Below are positions 39,495 through 48,080 of a stretch of 64,000 bases of DNA, piece after piece; position 1 is the stretch's first letter; each line of letters opens with the position of its first letter. Origin of the DNA: Microcoleus sp. FACHB-68 (GTDB taxonomy: Bacteria; Cyanobacteriota; Cyanobacteriia; Cyanobacteriales; Oscillatoriaceae); assembly GCF_014695715.1 (NCBI RefSeq), contig NZ_JACJOT010000008.1, positions 434,001 to 498,000 on the forward strand. The letters are read 5' to 3'. The translations under genes were made by a program, and so were the position numbers. A model generated the notes under the pieces. That model had not been told where the DNA came from. It worked only from the letters and a program-made list of their open reading frames with translations, and searched no databases.

Positions 39495-40070
39495 CCCGAT
39501 AGTGAATAGCGCTCATTTGAGCAACCGTGATATAACCCTTTTTGAAAAGGTCGCTTTGTTTTATTCTTAAAAAAAGATAAATTAAAGCCAATTAGTTATA
39601 AATAATCCATCAAAATAAACATGGATGACGAATTTCTTTAAGCAACTTAAATGTATCGCAGCTTGGCTTAAGGAAGCGTGATCTTGAGAATGGGGCCTTA
39701 ATAGCGCTCTCTCAAGCGGCCTTCTTTTTCCCCTTAAGGGCGAGAAAAGCCTTCCTATTTTTATCCTTGCTGTAGTGGCAATGAAGGATGCTCGGAGTTT
39801 TCGGCACAATAAGTAAGTAGAGACAAAAATTTCAACCCAGGGTAGGTTCAGCAGTTTACCTGTACTGACAACTCGTTCGCTGAATTTTAAGTTTTGTATC
39901 AAACTCGGTTGAAAAGGTTGGGGAATTTTGAATTAAAGTGACAGCGGGAGGAGCGTTCCATCTGACATTTGGGCTTTTTCTGCAAACGCGCTTTCAAAAC
40001 TTTGCTAACCCCTGTATGGGTGAACCGCCGGCTGAGCGCTACCAACGAACTATCACTGAGGAATTTATCC
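39495..40070. other. Intergenic region
   Basis: A 576-bp spacer without a convincing gene. It contains A-rich tracts near 39560-39590. A GAGG ribosome-binding site lies just before the PRC-barrel gene. Confidence 0.4.
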
Positions 40071-40847
40071 ATGAGTGCAGAACAAAAGTTGACAAAGCAA
40101 ACCGAGTTGCTCAATCGGCTAGTGATTGATCGCCGGACAGCAGACGAAGTCGGGCGTGTAGATCAATTGTGGCTCGTCCCTCAATCCCATTTAGTGATGG
40201 GGTTTAGTTGCAAATCAGGGTTTCTGGGCAAAAACAAACGCGCGTTTACTTGGGCGCAAATTGAGAGCATTGGGGCTGACAGCATTATGGTTAACACCAG
40301 CCCTGACGCAATTGATCCAGAAAAGTCTGATGCGATCATTTCTTTGATCAGTCATGAAGTTTGGACAGAGAGCGGCAACAAAGTAGGCAAGATCGTCGAT
40401 TACTTGCTCATTCCCCAGACCGGCACTGTCGTCTATTACCTATTTAGCTCTAGCGGCTGGCGTGGGGTAATGGAAGGAATTTACCTACTGCCACCTGAAG
40501 CGGTATCCAGCGCCGGCAGCAAACGGGTGATTGTCAAAGACGATGCTGTGCTCAACCCCCATCAGTACGCGGCAGGACTGACTGAAAAAGTGGGTCAAGC
40601 AGCAGAGTATTTGCAAGAAGATTATGAAAAAACCGTGGATCACTGGGAAAATTTAAAGCGCCGGACTCAAGCCGGCACGGAAGGCGTGAAGCGCGGTGCT
40701 CAACAGCTGGCGGAGGAACTCCAAGAAAGAGCACAAGAGGTGCAAGCCCAAGTGCAAACTCGCCGGCACAACCCGTCGGAACCGGCAGCCATCGAGCCGG
40801 CTGAGGAAGTGACGATTCAGCCATCTAAGGAGCAAGACATCCTTTAA
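40071..40847 (+). CDS. PRC-barrel domain protein
   Basis: The 258-aa protein contains two PRC-barrel-like units. The first is about residues 15-75 (VIDRRTADEVGRVDQLWL...GFSCKSGFLGKNKRAFTW). The second is about 95-165 (EVWTESGNKVGKIVDYLL...GWRGVMEGIYLLPPEAV). A helical, Glu/Gln-rich tail (about 185-258) follows, as in many cyanobacterial PRC-barrel proteins. I start at ATG 40071, which has GAGG 9 nt upstream; a TTG far upstream would add 34 atypical residues. No membrane segment. PRC barrels usually bind other proteins or RNA; the partner is not evident here. Confidence 0.85.
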   Translation: MSAEQKLTKQTELLNRLVIDRRTADEVGRVDQLWLVPQSHLVMGFSCKSGFLGKNKRAFTWAQIESIGADSIMVNTSPDAIDPEKSDAIISLISHEVWTESGNKVGKIVDYLLIPQTGTVVYYLFSSSGWRGVMEGIYLLPPEAVSSAGSKRVIVKDDAVLNPHQYAAGLTEKVGQAAEYLQEDYEKTVDHWENLKRRTQAGTEGVKRGAQQLAEELQERAQEVQAQVQTRRHNPSEPAAIEPAEEVTIQPSKEQDIL

Positions 40848-40867
40848 ACCATTGTCAATCGTTTTCA

Positions 40868-40923
40868 TGCCGGCACTATCGAGCGAGCGTGTGACTCATT
40901 CGCCAGTGCCGGCACTTTTTTTG
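40868..40923 (+). terminator. Terminator after the PRC-barrel gene
   Basis: TGCCGGCACT at about 40868 and AGTGCCGGCA at 40905 are complementary, and the second arm is followed by CTTTTTTT. The inner AGTGCCGGCACT is itself a 12-bp palindrome. It is a plausible intrinsic terminator made from the GCCGGC word that is abundant in this genome. Confidence 0.65.
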
Positions 40924-41228
40924 CCTTCTCTGGTAATGCAGACATTTCAACCCTCCCATTTAAACCGCACTCCCAGCAGCAATTAAATTCTTGCCACCCA
41001 ATAAAAAACATAAACTGCCAAAAGACCTTCTCAGCAAGAATGAATTGCCCGAATAACCAAGCTTTTTTTAAAAAAATGTTAAAACTGAGAGATATTATTA
41101 AGCTGATCCTGCTTTAACTTGCGGTGAGGCTCTCTGTAAAACACTGCCGATGCCGGCTTCTCACAGTCAGTTAAACGCTCATTCGCTAATTAATCTCTCA
41201 AACTCACAGAAATCCTAAAAAAGACACA

Positions 41229-41636
41229 ATGACTGCAGTCGAAACCAAAAACACCGAATCAATTCAATATCCCCGCCGTACAATCGAACGGGCAGAACGA
41301 GCAATGCGTTGCTCACCCTTCCAACTACAGTTATTTGCAGCGATGCGTTCACAAAGCGTTGTTCTCAATACCATTGCCGGTGAGTCTGGTATAAAGCGGG
41401 AGTACACGCACTCGCCCCTATCTGAGTTAGCCGCTGAAAATGCCCTGCTGTGGCTGATACAAGTGGGTTTACTGCGGCGGGAAGTGGATGGGCAAGGAAT
41501 TACCGACGGTTTTCGCCTAACGCCCTTAGGACGGCAGTTAGTTGAGAAATGGCAGAGTTTTGGAGGCAAGCTGCCGGCTCCGACATTCGGCGATCGCCTT
41601 TATAATGCGATGAGTCGATGGTTCCGACTTTTCTAA
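41229..41636 (+). CDS. Winged-helix-like small protein (135 aa)
   Basis: The 135-aa basic protein has a helical N-terminal part (RRTIERAERAMRCSPFQLQL). Then comes a pattern typical of winged-helix folds: SPLSELAAENALLWLIQVGL followed by a beta hairpin with LLRREV...GFRLTPLGRQLVEKW. No signal peptide or membrane segment. The function is not recognised. The DNA-binding-like fold is inference from the pattern, and it may be a conserved cyanobacterial protein rather than a regulator. It precedes cobQ by 91 bp on the same strand. Confidence 0.7.
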   Translation: MTAVETKNTESIQYPRRTIERAERAMRCSPFQLQLFAAMRSQSVVLNTIAGESGIKREYTHSPLSELAAENALLWLIQVGLLRREVDGQGITDGFRLTPLGRQLVEKWQSFGGKLPAPTFGDRLYNAMSRWFRLF

Positions 41637-41727
41637 AGAATAAAGCATGAAAGCTCGACAGTAAAATTCTCACTGCATCTTTCCTTCTGAACCTCTGCAT
41701 TGCTCACTCCTCACTCCTCACGTTTAT

Positions 41728-43197
41728 ATGAAAGCCATTATGGTAGTGGGCACGACATCCCACGCAGGAAAATCTACGATCACAACAGCCCTGTGTCGCC
41801 TTCTGTCGCGGCGGGGTTGGCGGGTAACGCCATTTAAAGGTCAAAACATGGCTTTAAATGCTTATGTGACGACGAGCGGTGGCGAGATCGGCTATGCTCA
41901 GGCGGTGCAAGCTTGGGCTGCCGGTGTCACGCCTTGGGTGGAGATGAACCCAATTTTATTGAAGCCTCAAGGCGACATGACTTCCCAAGTAATTATTAAA
42001 GGGAAATCAGTCGGGAAAGTTAGTGCGACTGATTATTACGAGCAGTATTTTGACAGAGGTTGGCAGGCAATTGAGGAATCTTTACAACAATTAGCCGGCG
42101 AATTTGACCTAATTATCTGTGAGGGAGCCGGTAGTCCGGCTGAGATTAATCTCAAGCATCGTGACTTAACAAATATGCGCGTGGCTCGTTATTTAAACGC
42201 TCCAACGCTGCTTGTTGTTGATATTGATAGAGGCGGTGCTTTTGCTCATGTTGTTGGCACGTTAGAGTTACTGGAACCAGAGGAACGCGCTTTAATTCGC
42301 GGAGTTGTGATCAATAAGTTTCGGGGACAACGATCAATCCTTGATCCGGGTATTACCTGGTTAGAAAAGCGAACCGGCATTCCTGTTTTGGGTGTTATTC
42401 CCTGGATTGACCAATTCTTCCCAGCCGAAGATTCTCTATCTTTATTAGAACGTCAGCCTCGGAAACTTAATAGCGAACTGACAATCGCAGTGATTCGCTT
42501 GCCTCGCATTTCTAATTTTACGGATTTTGACCCCCTGGAAGCCGAATCAAGTGTCACGGTGAAATATATTGGCCCTAAACAATCTTTGGGGCATCCAGAT
42601 GCCGTAATTATTCCGGGTTCTAAAACAACAATTGCCGATATGCTTGTCCTGCAACAAACGGGACTCGCCCAAGAAATTAAAAATTATGTGGCAGCCGGCG
42701 GCACTGTCATGGGCATTTGCGGAGGCTATCAAATGCTGGGACAAATGTTAGCTGATCCAGAGGGAATCGAAGGTCAGGAAGGCCGGTATGAAGGGCTGGG
42801 ATTGCTTCCCTTAAAAACAATGATTACTTCACAAAAAATTGCCCGTCAGCGGCACGTAACTTCTAATTTGCCTCAAGTTGGCTTACCCGTAATTGGATAT
42901 GAAATTCATCAAGGTCGCACTCAAATCATAGATGATAAAATTATCAACCCGCTGTTTGATGATGTGAATTTAGGGGTTGTTGATGCTGATCGCTCGGTTT
43001 GGGGGACTTATCTACACGGTTTATTTGATAACGGCCCTTGGCGGCGGGCTTGGTTGAATCGTCTGCGCCAGCAAAGGGGTTTAAAATCTCTGCCCACCGG
43101 CATCCCTAACTACCGCGAACAACGGGAAGCTTTACTGGACTCTCTGGCAAATGTTGTGGGAGAGCATTTAGATTTAACTCCGATATTGTCTCAGTAA
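41728..43197 (+). CDS. cobQ: Cobyric acid synthase
   Basis: Amidates the b, d, e and g carboxylates of adenosylcobyrinic acid a,c-diamide in B12/pseudocobalamin synthesis. The 489-aa protein has an N-terminal dethiobiotin-synthetase-like ATPase domain (GTTSHAGKS at residues 8-16) and a C-terminal glutaminase-type domain. In that domain, GICGGYQMLG gives the nucleophile Cys331 and WGTYLHGLFDN gives the catalytic His. The order and length are typical of CobQ/CbiP. A run of CACTCCT repeats precedes the ATG, with no clear ribosome-binding site. Confidence 0.96.
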   Translation: MKAIMVVGTTSHAGKSTITTALCRLLSRRGWRVTPFKGQNMALNAYVTTSGGEIGYAQAVQAWAAGVTPWVEMNPILLKPQGDMTSQVIIKGKSVGKVSATDYYEQYFDRGWQAIEESLQQLAGEFDLIICEGAGSPAEINLKHRDLTNMRVARYLNAPTLLVVDIDRGGAFAHVVGTLELLEPEERALIRGVVINKFRGQRSILDPGITWLEKRTGIPVLGVIPWIDQFFPAEDSLSLLERQPRKLNSELTIAVIRLPRISNFTDFDPLEAESSVTVKYIGPKQSLGHPDAVIIPGSKTTIADMLVLQQTGLAQEIKNYVAAGGTVMGICGGYQMLGQMLADPEGIEGQEGRYEGLGLLPLKTMITSQKIARQRHVTSNLPQVGLPVIGYEIHQGRTQIIDDKIINPLFDDVNLGVVDADRSVWGTYLHGLFDNGPWRRAWLNRLRQQRGLKSLPTGIPNYREQREALLDSLANVVGEHLDLTPILSQ

Positions 43198-43280
43198 GCA
43201 TAAAAAGTTAGGGGAAAAGAAAAATTATCCCCTTTATCAAACTTTTCTTGAGTCGAGAGAGAATAGCTAATCGTTAAATT

Positions 43281-43520
43281 ATGAGCGTTTTAATTCGATT
43301 TTTGCCGGATAATGTAACAGTAGAAGCCGAAGTTGGAGAACCGATTTTGGATGTCGCTGAACGTGCCGGCATTTCTATCCCCACCGGCTGCCTGATGGGT
43401 TCCTGTCACGCCTGCGAAGTGGAAATTGAGGATGGGCCAACGATTTGTTCTTGCATCACCGGCGTTCCACCGGGTCGAGAAAAATTGACCATCAATCTTT
43501 ATAGTGATCCAACTTGGTAG
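43281..43520 (+). CDS. Small 2Fe-2S ferredoxin-like protein
   Basis: The 79-aa protein is of the plant-type ferredoxin fold: IRFLPDNVTVEAEVGEPIL, then the cluster motif with Cys residues in GCLMGSCHACEVEI, and a fourth Cys near TICSC. The spacing C-x5-C-x2-C...C fits a 2Fe-2S cluster. It is shorter than photosynthetic PetF (about 98 aa) and differs in sequence, so it is a divergent ferredoxin that may serve a specific oxidoreductase. It lies 83 bp after cobQ on the same strand. Partner unknown. Confidence 0.85.
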   Translation: MSVLIRFLPDNVTVEAEVGEPILDVAERAGISIPTGCLMGSCHACEVEIEDGPTICSCITGVPPGREKLTINLYSDPTW

Positions 43521-43586
43521 ATATCATCATCAGTAGACAAGCGCACCCGTAAGACGCAGAAACGGGGAAACAGTCAGGGTTTTAAT

Positions 43587-45485
43587 ATGCAACCAGCGGC
43601 AGGAAGCAAACTTTTAATGCGGCGCAGGGATGTACTTCTGATGCCGATGGCATTGTTATTTACCCTGTTGTGCCGGCACAAAGGGCAAGCTGCTGAAGTT
43701 ACCAAACTCCGAGGCTATTTCGTTTTGCCACAACTCAAAGCACAGGGGATGCTGCGCCGGCTGGGGCGTGGTGTCATCCGTAATGTGATTCCTTTAAGTA
43801 ACGAGTTAGTGGTTGTGTGTGCTGCCGGCGGAGCAACACTCTTTAATATGATCAGTGGCGAGGCACTGTGGGAAATCGATTGCCCTGCAGAGTGCGGTGC
43901 TGTGAGTGCGGATGGCACGTTGCTGGCATTAGGTGGGAAGCCAGATATTTATTTATGGGATTTACGCACCGGCACACTTTTGCGGCAATTAACCGGACAT
44001 ACCAATGTGGTGGCTAGCCTTGCCTTCTCCTCGAATAGTAAAGTTTTGGCGTCCGGGAGTGGCGATGCCACTGTGCGACTGTGGGATGTAGCAGCCGGCA
44101 CGCAATTGCAACAGTTCAAAGGACATAACGCTTCAATTAGTCGCCTCGACTTCTCCCCCGACAGCAAATTACTGGCATCTGGGAGTTGGGATGGCATTGT
44201 GCGACTGTGGGATATAAAAGCCGGCACTCAACTGCGGCAGTTTGATACAAATACAGGTGGATCGACACGCTTGGGGTGGGCAAACAGCGTCGCCTTCTCC
44301 CCAGATGGCAAGACAGTCGCATCAGCAGCTGACGATAAGAGTGTGCGAGTCTGGGATGTGGCGAGTGGCAAACAATTGCAGCAGTTCAAAGGACATACAG
44401 ATTTAGTCGGTAGTCTTACCTTCTCCCCGGATGGCAAGTTAGTAGCATCAGGGAGTGGGGATAAGACGGTGCGAGTGTGGGATGTAACTGCCGGCAAACA
44501 ATTGCAACAACTGACTGGACATGAGTCTGGGCTAAATAGCGTCGCCTTCTCCCCAGATGGCAAGACATTAACATCAGGAAGTGGCGATAACAGCGTGCGA
44601 GTGTGGGATGTAGCTACCGGCACCCAACTGCACCAAATTGCCGGTTATACAAATTGGGTCAATGAATTTGCCTTTTCCCGCGATGGGAAGATCCTGGTAT
44701 CGGTTGATAATTTCCTGCGAGTGTGGGATGTGGCGAGTGGTAAACAACTGCGGCAGTTCCCTAAATATGAGTTTGCGTTAAGCAGCCTTGCCCTGTCGCC
44801 AGATGGCAAAACACTGGCATCGGGAAGCAGCAATGGCATGGTGGGACTGTGGGATATAAATGCCGGCACTTCACTGCGTCAGATCAGCGGACATACAGCA
44901 GCCATTAATAGCCTCGCTTTCTCCCCGGATGGCAAACTGCTGGCATCCGGAGGTGAAGATAATACCGCACGACTGTGGGATGTGGCAGCCGGCACTCAAC
45001 TGCGGCTTCTCGACGGACATACGGATTTAGTCATCAGCGTTGTCTTTTCCCCGGATGGCAAGTTACTGGCATCCGGGTGTTGGGATAGCATTGTGCGACT
45101 GTGGGACGTAGCTACCGGCACTCTACTACGGCAGCTTACAGGACATTCCAATTACATCAACAGCGTTGCCTTTTCGCCCAATGGCAAGCTTTTGGCATCC
45201 GGAGGACAGGATAATACTTTGCAGTTGTGGGATGTGGCTACCGGCAACCAACTGCGGCAGATCGGCACAGATGAGTTTGCCGTGGAGAATGTTGCTTTCT
45301 CCCCAGATGGCAAGCTTTTAGCTTCTGGGAGTTGGGAGAGTGTGCGAGTGTGGGATGTGGCCAGTGGCAAACAACTGCGGCAGTTAACCGGCCATACCCA
45401 GTTGATTCATGCCGGTTTCTCACCCGACGGCAAGCTGATCGCATCGGCTGGGATGGATGGGGTGGTGCGGTTGTGGCAGGTTTAA
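43587..45485 (+). CDS. Exported 14-blade WD40 repeat protein
   Basis: The 632-aa protein begins with a signal-like region containing a twin-arginine-type motif (RRRDVLLMPMALLFTLL, residues 12-28), suggesting Tat or Sec export. From about residue 70 to the end there are about 14 WD40 repeats with repeated LASGSGD and RLWDV/RVWDV ends, enough for two seven-bladed beta-propellers. No other domain is present, so it is probably a periplasmic interaction scaffold. The DNA shows strong internal similarity between units, the usual sign of repeat turnover. It follows the ferredoxin gene on the same strand. Confidence 0.9.
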   Translation: MQPAAGSKLLMRRRDVLLMPMALLFTLLCRHKGQAAEVTKLRGYFVLPQLKAQGMLRRLGRGVIRNVIPLSNELVVVCAAGGATLFNMISGEALWEIDCPAECGAVSADGTLLALGGKPDIYLWDLRTGTLLRQLTGHTNVVASLAFSSNSKVLASGSGDATVRLWDVAAGTQLQQFKGHNASISRLDFSPDSKLLASGSWDGIVRLWDIKAGTQLRQFDTNTGGSTRLGWANSVAFSPDGKTVASAADDKSVRVWDVASGKQLQQFKGHTDLVGSLTFSPDGKLVASGSGDKTVRVWDVTAGKQLQQLTGHESGLNSVAFSPDGKTLTSGSGDNSVRVWDVATGTQLHQIAGYTNWVNEFAFSRDGKILVSVDNFLRVWDVASGKQLRQFPKYEFALSSLALSPDGKTLASGSSNGMVGLWDINAGTSLRQISGHTAAINSLAFSPDGKLLASGGEDNTARLWDVAAGTQLRLLDGHTDLVISVVFSPDGKLLASGCWDSIVRLWDVATGTLLRQLTGHSNYINSVAFSPNGKLLASGGQDNTLQLWDVATGNQLRQIGTDEFAVENVAFSPDGKLLASGSWESVRVWDVASGKQLRQLTGHTQLIHAGFSPDGKLIASAGMDGVVRLWQV

Positions 45486-45897
45486 CCCAAGCTGCCGGTG
45501 TTGTTGCACCCAGATATAATTTCCCCCATCGACGCCACTAAACGAATTAAAAAACATTGGTTGATAATTGAACCGATGGCAAAAATCTTAAAAACCCAAA
45601 ATTAAACGCATTAAACTTTTAATCTTATCTACGGTAAGAAAAACAATTTTTGCAAATAAGGCATTTTTTTAAACATCTAAAAAATAGATAAATTTACGAT
45701 AAAATTATCGCAAAAAAAAGTTTAGCTCACCTAAAAAAATTCGCTCACTTACCCTAAAGCATCTCAAATAACCACCCTCAGTTACTTTCCGTTGGCAGCA
45801 TTAGGATTAAAACAGGCTTTATAAAATCAGCAGTTCAAAGTTCTGCTAGTTCGGAGAAAGTAAACCTAAATTCGTGTATGAAATAGGAATTATAACT
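45486..45897. other. AT-rich intergenic region
   Basis: 412 bp between two convergent genes, very A+T-rich at 45590-45740. No gene or clear terminator hairpin is seen. Confidence 0.4.
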
Positions 45898-46350
45898 CTA
45901 AATAGATGAGTCGGCGTGAGCCTGCAAGGCATACTCTCGAAATCGCTCTAAATCCGCTTCAATCGTGGATTCAACAGCGCGACCTAAAAATAAATTATCC
46001 ATCAACTGACCGAGAATCCCCGGAATCGCGTAGGAAATGGTTAATTTAACAATACTGCTGCCGTGCCGGTCATAAAAACGAACGGCCCCTCGATTGGGTA
46101 AACCATCAACAGATTCCCACTGAATGATTTGATGGGGAACTATCTTTGTAATCTTGGAAAGCCAGCTAAATTCTAAACTGCCGGTGGCGAGTTTCCAGCG
46201 AGATAAATCTGGGTCTTCTTCCAAAATTTTCACCGAGTCAATCCACTTCATCCATCGTGGCATTTGCTCTAAATCAGACCAGAGTTTCCATGACAGTTCA
46301 ATAGGAACTGCTACCTCTATTTGCACACTATGCTCTAACCAATTAGACAT
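45898..46350 (-). CDS. SRPBCC (START/polyketide cyclase-like) protein
   Basis: The 150-aa protein has a SRPBCC/Bet v 1-like fold with a hydrophobic ligand pocket: EHSVQIEVAVPIELSWKLWS, LEQMPRWMKWIDSV, and a long C-terminal helix (AVESTIEADLERFREYALQA). It starts 73 bp downstream of zds on the same strand, an arrangement I recall from other cyanobacteria. It may therefore bind or present a carotenoid or other lipid. That function is inference. Confidence 0.87.
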   Translation of the reverse strand: MSNWLEHSVQIEVAVPIELSWKLWSDLEQMPRWMKWIDSVKILEEDPDLSRWKLATGSLEFSWLSKITKIVPHQIIQWESVDGLPNRGAVRFYDRHGSSIVKLTISYAIPGILGQLMDNLFLGRAVESTIEADLERFREYALQAHADSSI

Positions 46351-46423
46351 TCGATTTTAGATTTTAAATAAGGGATGGATGACTGGGGATAAAAAATTTC
46401 CTATCCCCATTTTTGTGAGTTTG

Positions 46424-47899
46424 TTAATTGAACCCGGCACTTACTAGAGGTTTCGAGATAATGTTTTGTGCATTATCCAAAATCGCCCTTGCCGCTTGGC
46501 GTCCAGAAATTGTCGCACCTTCCATGCTATCGATATAATCTTGCTGCGTGTAGCTGCCGGCTAAAAAGAAATTGGCAACCGGCGTCTTTTGCGGCGGACG
46601 GTAAGGGTCCATTCCCGGTGCTTCCCGATACAGCGATTGTGCCAGCTTCACCACACTGTACCAGGTCATGTTCAGCTCTCGTGAAGATGGGAAAAGGTCA
46701 TGAACTTGCTTGAGAACGTGCTGGGCGATCGCCTCGTTGCTTTCTTTAATAAACGGATCTCCTGGCGTCAGCACTAACTGTAACAGAGAACCTTGCCCTG
46801 GCCGGTAGTAATCTCCCGGACTGGTTAACGCCAAATCTGCAAAACAGGAGAAATCGGCATCGGCTGTATAAAGCAAATTATCGATTCCTGCGGCTTCCTT
46901 CAGTTGTGTGCGCTTTTCCGCGTCTTCTAGTTCTGTTACCCAGCCATCAAACCTCAGTTGCACCGTTGCCACCGGCACCGTATCCAACTTATAAATATTG
47001 TCAAACTCTGGCCATTTGCGCCATGCTTGCGGCAAAATCTTCTGAATGCCGGGGACATCGCAGGCGAATACATAAGCATCGGCGGTGATAGTTTCTTCCG
47101 TTTCGCCGGCTGCCACCACAATGCCGGTGACGCGCGTTTCCCCGCCGGCATCTTCAAAGAACACGTCCCGAACCCTGCGCCGCGTATGAATTTTACCGCC
47201 CCGCGCCTCTATATAGTTAACAATCGGTTTGTGTAAATACTCATTCGGCGAACCTTCCAGCATTCGCAACACCGATGCTTCGGTTTTGGCTGCGAAAAAC
47301 TGGAAAATGGTCAACATACACCGGGCAGAAATATTTTCGCAATCAATAAAACCCAATGCGTAAGCGATGGGGTTCCACATCCGCTTGAGACTGCCATCGT
47401 TCCCGCCTTGCTTGCGGAACCAATCGGCAAAACTGATGCGATCCAGTTCGCGGATGGTTTTCATTGCCCCCTCAAAGTCAATCAGACCCCGAACGATAGG
47501 GCTGGTGCTGAGTGCAAGGGAATTGTGAAATTTATCTTGCAAGGAGAGTTGAGAGGTGGTGAAAAAGGCTTTAAGACCGTGAAAAGGTGCGCCGGTGAAG
47601 AAGCGGAAGTCTAAAGCGCCGGTGACGCCACCCCGATTGATAAAAATGTGGGTGTGCTCCTTCAAAAGCAAGCTGTCCAGTGCACCCACCTTCTTCATCA
47701 AATCAAACAGCTGGTAGTAGCAGCCGAAAAAGACGTGCAACCCCATTTCAACGTGGTTGCCTTCGGGGTCAACCCAACTGCCTACTTTGCCACCCACAAA
47801 AGGCCGAGACTCAAAGATTTCGACTTCGTGGCCGGCATCGACTAAATCGACTGCCGTGGCCATCCCTGCCAGTCCCGCGCCGACGATCGCTACTCGCAT
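46424..47899 (-). CDS. zds: 9,9'-di-cis-zeta-carotene desaturase
   Basis: FAD-dependent plant-type desaturase that converts zeta-carotene through neurosporene to lycopene at the thylakoid or cytoplasmic membrane. The 491-aa protein begins with the dinucleotide-binding motif [17 protein letters not shown] and [14 protein letters not shown]. The [20 protein letters not shown] segment that follows is characteristic of ZDS rather than PDS. The C-terminal carotenoid-oxidoreductase signature ([19 protein letters not shown]) is present. The ATG start is good. The SRPBCC gene lies directly downstream. Confidence 0.96.
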   Translation of the reverse strand: MRVAIVGAGLAGMATAVDLVDAGHEVEIFESRPFVGGKVGSWVDPEGNHVEMGLHVFFGCYYQLFDLMKKVGALDSLLLKEHTHIFINRGGVTGALDFRFFTGAPFHGLKAFFTTSQLSLQDKFHNSLALSTSPIVRGLIDFEGAMKTIRELDRISFADWFRKQGGNDGSLKRMWNPIAYALGFIDCENISARCMLTIFQFFAAKTEASVLRMLEGSPNEYLHKPIVNYIEARGGKIHTRRRVRDVFFEDAGGETRVTGIVVAAGETEETITADAYVFACDVPGIQKILPQAWRKWPEFDNIYKLDTVPVATVQLRFDGWVTELEDAEKRTQLKEAAGIDNLLYTADADFSCFADLALTSPGDYYRPGQGSLLQLVLTPGDPFIKESNEAIAQHVLKQVHDLFPSSRELNMTWYSVVKLAQSLYREAPGMDPYRPPQKTPVANFFLAGSYTQQDYIDSMEGATISGRQAARAILDNAQNIISKPLVSAGFN

Positions 47900-48080
47900 T
47901 CTGCCTGTCCTGTTGAATTTCTTTACATATTTTAATTGGAATGGGGAATTGAGAAATGCTGATTATGCTGCTTAATGAACCCGCATCTCATGGAATCAGG
48001 CAGACAAGTGAGTAAAAATCCTTAGTTGCTTTCCTCGCAGCGCGTGAAGATGGCACCCTAGTTTCGGCTATTGACAAACC

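Noticed and set aside
41700-41725. CTCACTCCTCACTCCTCAC resembling the core of the small RNA Yfr1
   Set aside because: It is a simple heptamer-like direct repeat without the flanking Yfr1 stem-loops.
43980-45480. WD40 gene repeats as a mobile or CRISPR-like array
   Set aside because: The repeats are in one continuous reading frame and encode beta-propeller blades.
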